Shown piece after piece: positions 51,701 to 61,377 of a DNA stretch of 64,000 bases. How positions within the stretch are numbered: the first letter of the stretch is position 1; each line of letters opens with the position of its first letter. The stretch comes from Phymorhynchus buccinoides (lineage: Eukaryota; Mollusca; Gastropoda; Neogastropoda; Raphitomidae). Position numbers and translations under genes: made by a program. Under the pieces are notes generated by a model. It had not been told where the DNA came from and did no database searches. It worked only from the letters and a program-made list of their open reading frames with translations. The stretch is taken from contig CM065693.1 of NCBI GenBank assembly GCA_017654935.2, positions 55,058,907 through 55,122,906 of the forward strand, read 5' to 3'.

Positions 51701-53587
51701 CCTCGGTTAAACCTCATCGGCTACATTGTCTTAGTATATATCAGTAACTAGTTCCGGTTAGAAAATGCTGTAAACACGGCATGGCTGCTCCGTAATCGTA
51801 ATGGAGGGGTGTTTAATTGCTCAGTTATCAGTTTGGAGATTTAATAATATTAAGTCCTTGTTCATGTTTTTTTCTTAAAGTGTTTACAATCGTTGACTAT
51901 AAACAGTTATGTTCTTATTTGTTTACTTGATACGACCACATTAATGCCCTAAGACTTGAAGACAAGAACAAAATATAGTTGTTGTTGAAGGTAGGTAACT
52001 TCCATTTTTTAATTCTATTTTTGAACCGGAACTACCCCAAACCGACTTCAAAACGAGACAGTAGAGAAAGATAACCCCAAAAGACCGAATTATGAGACAG
52101 TACTATAAAAAAGGCGATACTTTTTTCCTAGAGTGAGACCCCTGTGCCTTATAATGTGATTAAATATAGTAAGAAAATATAATACCAAAATCTGAATTTT
52201 GCGCATATTTCGCCTTATAGTCCGTAAAATACGGTCATATTTTCTTCATTGTTGCAGGTTTGACTCGATGTTTCCCACGGCGGAGACGCACGGCATGCTA
52301 ATCAACAACACACGCTTTGACGAGCTGCCCGTCGTGCACATCAAGGCCACGTACAACAACACCATCGTCGCCGTCACCGACGGCAAAGGTCAGGGTCACG
52401 GCGGGGGTTATAGGTCATAAGTCATGGGTTTCTTTATTGTCCATTGGCATTGTACAATGCACATGGAAACTCGTTTTCCACCGTGTAAAAATAAAAATAT
52501 TCAATAAAAGTATGAAACATAAATTTACATTAACAAAATATGTAACTCTCACATCACACCCAATCATTCATCCGCTCTCTTGCTCACTCATCATGCAACC
52601 CACCACCACTTCCGCCTTCATTTTTCATCCCTTCTTTTCTTTTTTCCTTCCTTTCCTCCTTTTTTCTTTGTTCCTTTTCACTTCCCCTGCCCCCCCTTTT
52701 TAGGTAGGCTTTTACCCGCTCTCTTTCATCCTATTGTCTGTGTGGCTGACTAAGATGGATGGACATTTCCAAGAGCCTTAAGTGTTGTTATTTGATACAC
52801 AAATGTCTGGGTTTCTGTGTGACCTAGTGCTTGGTGTACTGACACATTCATACTGTGTGAAGCTGCGTGGGAGAGAGAGAGTGTGTGCGTGTGTGTACAT
52901 GCATGTGCATGTATATATGCGTGTGCGCGAATATGCATGCATATATGTGTACATGTGTGTGCAAGTGGATAAACGTGTGCATTAAAAGAGTTAAGTTATA
53001 GGGCAGAGGTTCCGCTAGCTTTTATTTTTATCCGTCCCTCTGACAGACAAGGTCAAAAATGTTCTCCACCCTGGGACCATTTTCACCCGTCCTCACTGAA
53101 CTGTGTTGTCACGGATTATGTACAAATAAAAAATGTATCGTTCGCATTTAGACCATGGATATTTTAACACACGTCTTATTTGCAAATAAGCTGTAGATTT
53201 GTAGAGAAGAAAAACTTGTTTGGCTTCTAAATTGTGTTGCCACAGATTATGTAAAAGTAAAAAATGTATTGTTTGCATTTAGACCATGGATATTTTAACA
53301 CGTCTTATTTGCGAATAAGCTGTAGATTTATACTAGAGAAGAAAATGCTTGTTTGGCTTCTGAGGCGGAAATGGATTCGCTAAACATTGGGATTGAGTGA
53401 TGTGTAGGGTGCGCACTTCTGCTTCGCGTGGCATTCGCGTCACATAGGCTTGTGAGATTGGCTGATCAAAACCAACTAATTATATGATTCTGTCAGAGCG
53501 ATGGACGTAGAAGAAGATTGGCATTTTTGAATGACAAAGGACTTCTCAAAATTGACATGTTTATGAATATCAGACAATCATTGTGTG

Positions 53588-53620
<33 letters not shown>

Positions 53621-55313
53621 TTAAAGTGTGTATCATAGTTATACTTATAGTACAATGACTTTTATGCTGAAGGTGAGTGTGTGTGTGTGTTTGTTTTAAA
53701 GTTTGTGTCATAGTTATACTTAGAGTACAATGACTTTTATGCTGAAGGTGATCATACTGTATTATTTTATTTTATTTTATTAGGTACTTCATAGTCACAG
53801 AGGCGGCTTTGTGAAATTCGGGTTGCTCCCACCTGGAGAGCGCGTCGCAGCCGGAGGCGCGCCATGCAATGGGTTTTTTTCTTTCTTTTTTTTCATGCAA
53901 TTTTTGTCATTGATGAGGGGGGGGGGAAATTTTGACCAATTGACAACTTTTTCGTTGCCACTGGGTTTAGCGTATGCTAAGTGCATGGGCACACGGGACC
54001 TCGGTTTATCGTCTCATCCGAAAACTCCACGTTCAGACCGCTAAGGCCTTGTGTTATCAAGGTATACTTAGAGTACAATGACTTTCATGCTGAAGGTGAT
54101 CGATCATACTGTGTTATCAAGGTGGAACTGTGGTTTGGTTTTCAGGGGTTCCTGTGGCATTGGAATCAGGGGTAAGTGAACTTCTACGTTGGTATGGTAG
54201 GATTGCAAGTTCCTTGCTTGTTTCTATCCCCCTCTGCATTCCCTTACCCCATTCCCTGCTCCAAATGCCCTCAAAAATTGAAAGTTTAGCAAATCTCGAG
54301 GAATCTTATGCTCAGATTTATAGTTTGTTTTTTAGGTCAGTGATTCTTGTTGTCTTCGTTGTATTCTTTCAGTGCTGTTTATGTCGCTACGAAACTTGAC
54401 TAATCCTTCAAAACTGTTTAGTGCGTTTGTGTGAGAAATATTATTGAGTTCATCATGGGATCATGATATAAACGCTATATCAAAATGTGTGGCTGTTTCT
54501 AGATGACGATATGACCTCAAATGCCAAACGTTTTATCATATTTTTCGCCTTATAGTAAAAATAAAATAAAAATAAAAATGGTGTGGAGTGGAAGGATGAG
54601 AGAGAGAAATAAAATATGTTATAACCAGAAAAAAAGAAGGTAATTCATGGTGCGTGCGTGTATGTATGAATGTATGACGTGTGTGTTTAGGGCACGGTTG
54701 GATTCCGCAATGCCAGGAAAGGAACCAACATTGCAGCGCAGGCGGCGGCCATTGCTCTGGCCCAGGTGAGAGGACATGTTCAGTTCATAGGTATTTTGCC
54801 TGAGGCTTGTTCAACTCGTTCCGGCCTTATATGACCGGTATTAACAGCTGTCAATTTGATGCATTTGCTTCAAGGGAAGTAAACCTGTGTGCACACCATA
54901 CCTTGGTCACTTCTAAACTCGCTTCGCTCTCGTAGACCACAATTTTGCCTCTGACTTTGCTTTTGTAGTGGTTTGTTGTGGGGTAGCCAGACCTGTTTAC
55001 TCTACTCTTTTTGAGTAGTATTCTACTCAATTTGGACCTCTACTACTCTTCAAAATTGAAAATAATGCTCTAATTACTCATTTTCAGTTAACATTGTTTG
55101 ATGGTTTAATGAATAAAACTACTCATTTCACACCAGTTAGTTTGCTTTTAGTTTTAGTTTGCTTTTTCCACAATTTATACAAATGCTTTTAAAGTGTTTG
55201 AAAAATACAGTAGACACACAAAGATCTTGTTTCACTAATTTAAAAAAAAGGAAATTCCTTTTCTGGTAAAATATCAAAAACAGGAAATCCTTGTATACCA
55301 GGAAAAGTTGCAC

Positions 55314-55347
<34 letters not shown>

Positions 55348-56630
55348 AATTTCGATCAAATGACAACTAAAGCCAGTCACTTGGTACTGAGCATTCTATC
55401 ACTTTCATCTTTGAATGGATAGATCCAATTGTTTTTTTCCCCCCTCCCAACAGACAGCCGTGAAGAAAGGGATCAGTCTTGTACGCGTCAGCGTGAAGGG
55501 AATCGGACCGGGCCGCTTGGTAAGTCAGTTTGCAGATTCTTTGTCTATTTTTCTTTCTTCATTTTGTTGTTTTGTGGTCAGTTTAAATTTTTTGCTGAGT
55601 TTTACAACATGAACAAGCGTGGCATAAAATGTGAATATTGAATTAATTTACCATATTTTATGGACCATAAGGCGATACTTCCCCCCCCCCCCCCCCCCCC
55701 CGACTGAGACCCCTGCGCCTTAAAATATGACTGATAATATTGTAGGAAAATATTGTTACGAAATCTGAATTTTAAGGTGCGTCTTATAGTCCGAAAAATG
55801 AGTTTGTGAGAGGTGTGAAAAGTGGAAGGGGGGGTAGAATGGATTGAGGGTGTGTGTGTGAGTCTGAGAGGATGGTGGTAGTTTTGAGGCCATGTGGTGG
55901 TAAGTATTTTTTACAATTTTAATGTGAAGTACCAGAGAAAAACAGATAAATTATCAATTTTCTTATAGAATTTAAAAGACCTGTTAGACTCAATCTCAGA
56001 AAATGGTATAGAGATATATCTTTCCTGACTTGTGTAAACCAAAAAACATCATTCCAGGGCTATGACATCAAAAGTTATAACATCATCAATGACATCACAC
56101 CTCCCTAATAGACAAGAGTGAAAGGGTTAAGATTGGGAGCATTGCAATTCTTTTTCTTACTTTGTCTACATTTAATCTTTAATGTTTGGAACCTCCCTTA
56201 TAAGACCTCCCATTATAAGACTCCTCCCACATAAGACCTACTTCTCTGAGACATAGCCCTTCTTTGTAAGTATTAAAATAACCTCCCTTGTAAGACTTTA
56301 TCAGACCTCATTTTGGGTGATTTTTTAAGGTCTTATAATGGAGGTTCCACTGTATAGAGATAGTGGGACGATCCTGGAGGTACTGCAATATCAGGAAAGT
56401 CCCGAATTTTTAAAAATAATACATTTGTTCAAGCTCGAAAAGACCCCAAGACACACTTTTCTAAATGTTTGTTTCATTGATTTTCAACTAAGTTTTTTGT
56501 GTGACGTCTTTTTACCTTGCAGCCTGCTATCAAAGGGGTGCAGATGTCGGGATTGACCATCGTCTCCATCACAGACGCCACCCCCCTGCCCCACAATGGA
56601 CTGCGCCCCAAGAAACAGCGCAGATTGTAA
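47897..56630 (+). CDS. MRPS11: Mitochondrial ribosomal protein uS11m (MRPS11), seven exons
   Basis: Exons 47897-47972, 50257-50422, 52258-52388, 54146-54171, 54691-54765, 55454-55519 and 56523-56630 join in frame to 215 residues. The protein is a component of the platform of the small mitochondrial ribosomal subunit, where S11 proteins contact the 3' domain of small-subunit rRNA near the mRNA exit. Residues 1-80 are a basic, Arg-rich leader (MLRSTVTRLCRFHQC...) fitting a mitochondrial targeting sequence, with a Gly7 tract and acidic tail. The S11 core follows: ELPVVHIKATYNNTIVAVTD, VGFRNARKGTNIAAQAAA, VKKGISLVRVSVKGIGPGR, VQMSGLTIVSITD and TPLPHNGLRPKKQRRL. Human MRPS11 is close in length (194). 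The gene is complete and all phases match. Confidence 0.95.
47975..48670. repeat. Two dispersed repeat A copies, head to head
   Basis: 47980-48380 has the minus orientation (aagtcgttctttttctgcat to ccccacagggggagccaagt); 48455-48670 has plus orientation (ccccatggggatactggggg to aaaaagatttcctccag). About 75 bp lie between them. A (gt)n run of about 45 bp follows at 48667-48711. Confidence 0.7.
48720..48925 (-). repeat. Dispersed repeat D copy (inverted)
   Basis: tgcaaagacattcactgcca, then ccctgccatgtgtttgtctg and ttgacagacaaccaagaatg: the complement of 21640-21800. Confidence 0.65.
49094..49333. mobile_element. piggyBac-like MITE
   Basis: TTAA at 49090-49093, start tcctttcgctgccagaca, end ggcggtgaaaggg, TTAA at 49334-49337; 240 bp, more diverged than the copies at 909-1387. 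Confidence 0.78.
49602..50203. mobile_element. pogo-like MITE with internal tandem expansion
   Basis: It begins acagtggaacatcccttata and ends ggaggttccaccgtat. Between these the block ggtaattttgatacttacaa, agaaggataatgtctcagag, aagtaggtcttatatgggag and ggagtcttataaggga (about 75 bp) is repeated seven times with small changes. It lies just upstream of MRPS11 exon 2. Confidence 0.85.
50257..50422 (+). CDS. MRPS11: MRPS11 exon 2 (leader/linker)
   Basis: Acceptor gttccccag, donor gtgagt at 50423. Completes G|GT, then VTGVSRRPLHLSRVAPSIG, KDHPGLKSRDKQQ, seven glycines and TSAMEEGVEEQMEEF. It is poorly conserved N-terminal sequence; support comes from matching phases on both sides and the basic leader continuing from exon 1. 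Confidence 0.85.
50456..50957. mobile_element. pogo-like MITE interrupted by a repeat A copy
   Basis: acagtgggacctcccttata at 50456 resumes after 50797 (gaccttcaaaaatcatccaa) and closes aagggaggttccaccgta at about 50953. The insert 50485-50795 is a complete repeat A copy (ccccgtggggataccagggg to gaaactctgagcgatcgaag). Confidence 0.8.
51000..51142 (-). repeat. Dispersed repeat B, inverted copy
   Basis: cttaaagactccagggatca, agggatgagaacattacgtg and ccacgtgggcagccacactc are the complement of the right part of 7615-7963. Confidence 0.7.
51303..51330. repeat. Poly-C tract
   Basis: A c run of about 25. Confidence 0.95.
52098..52237. mobile_element. ataaggcg MITE adjacent to an exon acceptor
   Basis: Left agtactataaaaaaggcgat, right gccttatagtccgtaaaata plus cggt. 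The right end is only about 20 bp from the AG used by MRPS11 exon 3, so the branch point of this intron may lie in the element. Confidence 0.72.
52258..52388 (+). CDS. MRPS11: MRPS11 exon 3 (start of S11 core)
   Basis: Acceptor cattgttgcag, donor gtcagg at 52389. Completes AG|G, then FDSMFPTAETHGMLINNT, RFDELPVVHIKATYNN, TIVAVTDGK and one base. HIKATYNNTIVAVTD is the first beta hairpin of S11 proteins. Reading on past the donor would give a stop after 10 codons (GHGGGYRS), so the exon end is well defined. Confidence 0.95.
53790..54055 (-). mobile_element. SINE body, inverted copy
   Basis: The complement of the 8140-8425 body: gtgaaattcgggttgctccc, acctggagagcgcgtcgcag, gttgccactgggtttagcg and gacctcggtttatcgtctca. 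The tRNA-like head is not present here. Confidence 0.75.
54146..54171 (+). CDS. MRPS11: MRPS11 exon 4, 26-nt microexon
   Basis: Acceptor tttggttttcag, donor gtaagt at 54172. Its 26 bases complete G|GG and encode VPVALESG. Without it exon 3 (phase 1) cannot join exon 5 (phase 0), and eight residues known from other S11 proteins between the first strand pair and the GFRNARKG helix would be missing (human has the PLAFASCG stretch there). Found by phase arithmetic; too short for ORF-based calls. Confidence 0.88.
54691..54765 (+). CDS. MRPS11: MRPS11 exon 5
   Basis: Acceptor gtgtgtttag, donor gtgaga at 54766; exactly 25 codons: GTVGFRNARKG and TNIAAQAAAIALAQ. This is the conserved GFRN.RKGT...AAQ helix of S11. 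Confidence 0.96.
55150..55345. repeat. Dispersed repeat E fragment and (gt)n
   Basis: agtttgctttttccacaatt to ccaggaaaagttgcacccg matches the right side of the 28388 element, and a gt run of about 28 bp follows (55317-55344). Confidence 0.65.
55454..55519 (+). CDS. MRPS11: MRPS11 exon 6
   Basis: Acceptor cccaacag, donor gtaagt at 55520; 22 codons: TAVKKGISLVRVSVKG and IGPGRL. The KG.GPGR motif is the S11 family signature. Confidence 0.96.
55648..55802. mobile_element. ataaggcg MITE with poly-C insert
   Basis: Left taccatattttatggaccat, right gtcttatagtccgaaaaatg; a c run of about 20 (55681-55700) replaces part of the left arm. Confidence 0.7.
56188..56358. mobile_element. pogo-like MITE
   Basis: ggaacctcccttataagacc to cttataatggaggttccact, about 165 bp, in the last MRPS11 intron. 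The left cagt is altered to gttt. Confidence 0.75.
56523..56630 (+). CDS. MRPS11: MRPS11 exon 7 (terminal)
   Basis: Acceptor ttaccttgcag; 35 codons and TAA at 56628-56630: PAIKGVQMSGLTIVSITD, ATPLPHNGLRPKKQRRL. This is the S11 C-terminus with the ITD.TP.PHNG.RP..R signature. The last 54 bases are the first unit of the downstream tandem array. Confidence 0.97.
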   Translation, partial: PAIKGVQMSGLTIVSITDATPLPHNGLRPKKQRRL

Positions 56631-57185
56631 CAACGCGTTTTAACGCCTGCCACCCCCCTGCCCCACAATGGACTGCGCCCCAAGAAACAGCGCAGATTGT
56701 AACAACGCGTTTTGAGGCCTGCCATCACCCTGCTCCACAATGGACTGCGCCCCAAGAAACAGCGCAGATTGTAACAACGCGTTTTAACGCCTGCCACCCC
56801 CCTGCCCCACAATGGACTGCGCCCCAAGAAACAGCGCAGATTGTAACAACGCGTTTTGAGGCCTGCCATCACCCTGCTCCACAAACAATGGACTGCGCCC
56901 CAAGAAACGGTGCAGATTATAACACGTTTTAATGTCTGCCACCCCCCTGCTCCACAATACTGCCCCCAAGAAACAGCGCAGATTGTAACAACGCGTTTTA
57001 ACGCCTGCCACCCCCCTGCCCCACAATGGACTGAGCCCAAGAAACAGTGCAGATTATAACAACACGTTTTGTCTGCCACCCCCCTGCCCCACAATAGACT
57101 GCCCCCAAGAAACAGCGCAGATTGTAACAACGCGTTTTAATGTCTGCCGCCCCCCTGCCCCACAATGGACTGCGCCCCAAGAATG
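56577..57185 (+). repeat. Tandem copies of the MRPS11 C-terminal coding end
   Basis: Nine units with spacing 68-76 bp (mostly 72): the first is the true end of the gene. Each unit holds gccacccccctgccccacaa, tggactgcgccccaagaaac and agcgcagattgtaa, then about 18 bp of spacer (caacgcgttttaacgcct). The eight downstream copies therefore repeat codons for TPLPHNGLRPKKQRRL with their own TAA, within what must be the 3' UTR. Variants: ggcctgccatcaccctgctc in units 3 and 5; small deletions in units 6-8; the ninth is cut after ccccaagaa. Open frames over it on other frames are artefacts. Confidence 0.96.
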
Positions 57186-57280
57186 TGAATCTTTGTTTAG
57201 ACAGATAATTAGTGTGTGAAAACAAAAGAGAGAATGTGTGTGTGTTGCTTTGGTTGCTATGGGGTTCAACTGATTTGTGG

Positions 57281-57286
57281 AATAAA
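57281..57286 (+). terminator. Polyadenylation signal AATAAA (MRPS11)
   Basis: gtggAATAAAtgatttccct lies just after the C-terminal repeat array, followed by a gt/t-rich region (cctcctgtgcaaaatgctgt). It is the first canonical signal I see downstream of the MRPS11 stop and would give a 3' UTR of about 670 bases that includes the repeat. Confidence 0.65.
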
Positions 57287-57339
57287 TGATTTCCCTCCTG
57301 TGCAAAATGCTGTGGTTTCTGGGACGGCCGAGTATCGTA

Positions 57340-57685
57340 GTGCATCGAGCTGACAGAGTCTCCCCGTGGGGATACCTTTATTACAAACAGTTCCCCCACC
57401 TTCTGGAAGTTCTGTGCTAGCAACTTCCTCTAGTTTTGTCACTCTCTTTGACTCTGCCTTTTCCCTTTGCTTTCTATCATCATCTATCTTTCTGCCTTAT
57501 TGGCCCATTCTCCTGCCCATTTTTTCTTCTCCAAAAAAGTCTTCCGAATGATATTCTCCTTTGAGCTCCTCCAAAATTGGAACGTGTTGGCTGAATGCAG
57601 CAGGGAGACCAGCGAAAACCGGACACATACGTACCTTACCCATTATGGCCGTATGGCCTGCGAACACAGAAGACGACAGAAATGC
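57340..57685 (+). repeat. Dispersed repeat A copy
   Basis: From gtctccccgtggggatacct through cattctcctgcccatttttt to ttacccattatggccgtatg and gcctgcgaacacagaag. Confidence 0.72.
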
Positions 57686-57689
57686 AACG

Positions 57690-58370
57690 TACTTTTGTAA
57701 AAACACAACATGCCACATGCTTACAGTACTAACAAAGTTTATTATTCACAGACATGTATAATACAGTTTCATTTCATGTACATTATATATATATTTGTAT
57801 GTTTATTTGTCTGATTTTGCTAAGAAAACGACAGACAAACAAACAAAAAGATGGGAGACCAAATTGGTCCGACTTTGCAAAGCCAGCGCAATGTATCTTT
57901 ACACAACTCGTGAGAACACAAAACTACCGTCGCTGAAAACTTACAATAAATAACGTCTAAAATTGTTGACCACAAATAGAGTCACAAAATCTAGTTCCTT
58001 TCACTCCTAGATGTTCTCCTAAAATAAAGTCAAACATAACCCGACAAACACAGATCGGTTCTGTTCTATAAAATAATTTAAAAAAAATCCCTGCTTAGAT
58101 ACAAATCTTGAATTAAAAAAAGTCAAGCGCAAGGTTTGGAGTGGTATATGCTTATTGGCCACTGCAAAGAACACCTTTTGCAAGAGTGAATGCCCTTGGT
58201 GGGTGGGCGAAGATGGTCGAGTACTGACCAAACAAAGGCGTAACTCTCGTCAATAACCCTATTTTGAGGGCACTTAATGGATGCCTTTTGCAAGAATGAA
58301 TGCCCTTTTGGATACTGATCAAGGGCTTAACTCTTGCCGTCAATAACCCTATTGCAGTGGCCAATAAGAA
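57690..58370. other. Intergenic stretch; possible 3' end of a minus-strand transcript
   Basis: tttatt at 57738-57743 gives AATAAA on minus, but no coding exon for it is seen in the window. A local duplication is visible: cttttgcaagagtgaatgcc at about 58175 and cttttgcaagaatgaatgcc at 58274, with ctcgtcaataaccctatt / gccgtcaataaccctatt. Nothing else recognised. Confidence 0.35.
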
Positions 58371-58375
58371 TCCTG

Positions 58376-58660
58376 CCATATTTTGAGGACTATAAAAGGC
58401 CAGCTACACACATACAATTCGGATCTGAATGCGATGCGATTTTGACGATGCGAGTCACGATTCACGTGAAATTCATGTATTGGGTCTACTTGAGTATACT
58501 GAGCAAAAATGGCAGAATTATTTTTTCGACGGAAGTATTTCACGTGAATCATGACTCGCGTGACCCAATCGCATTGCATCCCCGTGCGATTTTACGCGCG
58601 TGTGGCGCCTGCTTAAGGCAATAATACTTTTCCCCAAGACAGAGCCCTGCGTCTTATGAC
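58376..58660. mobile_element. Two nested short elements
   Basis: The outer ataaggcg MITE (ccatattttgaggactata ... aaggcaataatacttttccc, cctgcgtcttatga) is split by 58395-58614, an element with aaggccagctacacac ... gtgtggcgcctgctt ends and inner inverted cacgattcacgtgaa / ttcacgtgaatcatg. The insert is a relative of 25733-26242. Confidence 0.7.
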
Positions 58661-59475
58661 ACTCATTCATCCTCTCTTTCTCTCACTCACACATTCTCTT
58701 TCTCTCACTCACACATTCTTTCTCTCACTCACACATTCTCTTTCTTTCACTCACACATTCTCTTTATCTCTCACACATTCTCTTTCTCTCACTCACACAT
58801 TCTCTTTCTCTCACTCACACATTCTCTTCTCTCACTCACACATTCTCTTTCTCTCGCTCACACATTCTCTTTCTCTCACTCACACATTCTCTTTCTCTCA
58901 CTCACACATTCTCTTTCTCTCACTCACACATTCTCTCACTAACACACACATTCTCTTTCTCTCACTCACACATTCTATTTCTCTCACTCACACATTCTCT
59001 TTCTCTCACTCACACATTCTCTTTCTCTCACTCACACATTCTCTTTCTCTCACTCACACATTCTCTTTCTCTCACTCACACATTCTCTTTCTCTCACTCA
59101 CACATTCTTTCTCTCACTCACACATTCTCTTTCTCTCTCACATTCTCTTTCTCTCACTCACACACTTTCTCTCACTCACACATTCTCTTTCTCTCACTCA
59201 CACATTCTCTCACTAACACACACATTCTCTTTCTCTCACTCACACATTCTCTTTCTCTCACTCACACATTCTTTCTTTCACTCACACATTCTCTTTCTCT
59301 CACTCACACATTCTTTCTCTCACTCACACATTCTCTTTCTCTCACTCACATTCTCTTTCTCTCACTCACACATTCTTTCTCTCACTCACTCGCCCTCTCT
59401 TTCTCTCACCCACTCGCCCTCTCTTTCTTTCACTCATTCATTCTTTCTCTCACCCACTCGCCCTCTCACCCACTC
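58660..59475. repeat. 22-bp satellite
   Basis: About 35 units of ctctttctctcactcacacatt, some lacking 4 bp, ending in a cactcgccctctctttctct variant. Fully low complexity. Confidence 0.97.
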
Positions 59476-59699
59476 GCATACACACCCACCAAAACAGCGG
59501 ACAAACGGTGACACATACACAAATTAGATTAACAGATCTGATGGACATTTTCTATAAGCACGCAGTGGCTTGAAAACTACAAAAAACGCCAAATAAATAT
59601 CTTGGCAAGCTCAAAAACTATAACCCAAACTACGCTGTCTTATACTTCTATCTTGTACTTTACGCACACACACACTTTTCGCATGGAAAATTTTCATCA

Positions 59700-59960
59700 A
59701 GAAGCAACTTTCTTAGCGTCGCGGACTACTGGCTGGGAGGTCTTGGGTTCGAATCCCATCAGAGGCGAGGGATTTTTCGGTCCTGGACCGACTCCTACCC
59801 AGAGTGAGTGGCTATGGGCTCAATGGGAAGACTGAAACCACACAGTCAAGCTTCATTCGCTTAACGGATGCGATTCTGAGAGTGTTGCTCTAATTTCAAG
59901 ACCAACACTGCAGGTGTCTGTAGTTCTCGGGCCTGGTTAACGCCGGGATATCATTATGAA
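59700..59960 (+). mobile_element. tRNA-derived SINE
   Basis: A pseudo-tRNA part with agcgtcgcggactactggct and a B box gggttcgaatcccat, then gagggatttttcggtcctgg, gagtgagtggctatgggctc and aacgccgggatatcattatg. An A box is weak. A different SINE family from 8064. Confidence 0.7.
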
Positions 59961-60154
59961 AGGAAGTGTAGAATACAGCCCTGTCATGCAGTCTCAGAGT
60001 GACAGACCGATACGGAACTCCATAGCATCATCATTATCATCGTTGTCATCTGCCTCATTTCCATCAATTATTAAAATGAAGAAAATGTTTCAAATTCTGT
60101 GGCTTTGCATGCCCTGCTCTCGTGGTGACCTCAGTTTCGGTTTCCAATCCAGTC

Positions 60155-60478
60155 TATGCCTTGGTGCGTTCGGGTCAAAGTCATGGGGATCAGTGTGTTC
60201 TGGGGAGCGACTGAGAGAATAGCGTCGTCAATTGGCTTAGTAGGAGGTGTCCTGAACAGGCTCCACTGAACTCCACCGAGGTGACTCAGCAGCAGTGCAG
60301 TGTCTCCTCGGTTGGATGCCTCCTGACGGCCTAATATAGATTCGCTCCCCTTGGACTGCTGGTCTCGGATTCTGCGACCTGAACAAGCCGGGGTGTAGCT
60401 GCGAATTGGGATTCGGCATGAGCGGCGTGGGAGCAACGCCACTGTAGGACCCAGAAGATGGGACAGCAACAAAAAAAA
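60155..60478 (-). repeat. Dispersed repeat C (minus), long form
   Basis: gtcatggggatcagtgtgtt, ctccactgaactccaccgag, ccccttggactgctggtctc and agaagatgggacagcaacaa: the complement of 16505-16738 with an added 3' part. Confidence 0.75.
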
Positions 60479-60770
60479 GAAGCAACTTTCTGCCATTCTT
60501 GGGTCAGGGATAGGGTTAGGACCAGCCTAGGGTTATTTTCATAAAACAGAAAGAAGCAGACTTTGAGATTGAGGGTGGTAAACATGAGGGTGGTGTATAA
60601 AGTACGACTTTGATGAAAATGATATGACCACATTGTTTCCTTGCAAATAACTGCACACAACGGGTCCTGTCTGCACCACTAAGCACTTCATAGCCAGGGA
60701 AAAAATACATTTCTATGGAATCCAGTTGGTAGTCAAAAGTCTAATAAATTTAACAACCCTACTCCTTTAA

Positions 60771-61148
60771 CCTTTACCGGACTTCTGGGGTCGCTCACGA
60801 CCCCTTGACACACAAAACATGCTATATCTCTAAAACTAAGCAATCTTCATGAAATTTCATGACTTTTGTCAAAAACCTAAATGGCTTTAAGTGTGTTAAA
60901 TTTCATTAATGTGTATAAAATATAAATGACGTAATATGACGCGTAATTTTGATATACCTGTCCGGATGACGGGGGTCTCCCACGACCCCTACTTTAAAGA
61001 GCACTGCAGTGCATTGAGTAGGGCTCGTGGGAGACCCCCGCCATCCGGACAGGGATAAACACCTAGGAATTCGCTCTTTGCTGAGTAGGGGGTCGTGGAA
61101 GACCCCCGCCATCGTGTCTGTGTAGTCAAAAGCATGATCCGGTAAAGG
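60771..61148. mobile_element. TTAA-flanked short element with internal hairpin
   Basis: TTAA at 60767-60770 then cctttaccggacttctgg; right end gatccggtaaagg then TTAA at 61149-61152. Inside, tgtccggatgacgggggtct with cccacgacccctac is inverted as gtgggagacccccgccatcc with ggaca. No coding capacity. Confidence 0.8.
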
Positions 61149-61377
61149 TTAAAAAAACACCTAACGTAGTGATCAACTAAGGCCTGATGAGTTTTGTTTT
61201 TTAAATGTACAAGTCATGTTGCCTAGCTTCGTTAGCTTAACCTCCTCACCTTTGTTTCTATAATCTTTTCATTATATTTTCTATGTTGATGGTCTTATTT
61301 CAAGGTCATATGAAGATAGCCTACTCAGGGTGCTAATTTTCCCGAACACGCAGGAAATCGCGTTGGCTTATTTAGTG

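Noticed and set aside
52389..52703. Direct read-through of MRPS11 exon 3 into intron
   Set aside because: It ends within ten codons (GHGGGYRS stop) and the next conserved block is only reached through the 26-nt microexon.
56474..57423. Minus-strand frames of 218 and 141 codons and plus frames of 143 and 67 codons
   Set aside because: They arise from the 72-bp MRPS11 terminal repeat being open in other frames.
58656..59216. 186-codon plus-strand frame
   Set aside because: Pure 22-bp satellite (LSLTHSLSLTHTFSF repeats).
58660..59475. CRISPR-like array
   Set aside because: Regular 22-bp repeats have no unique spacers and the genome is eukaryotic; the same applies to the 31-, 32-, 33-, 60- and 86-bp arrays.
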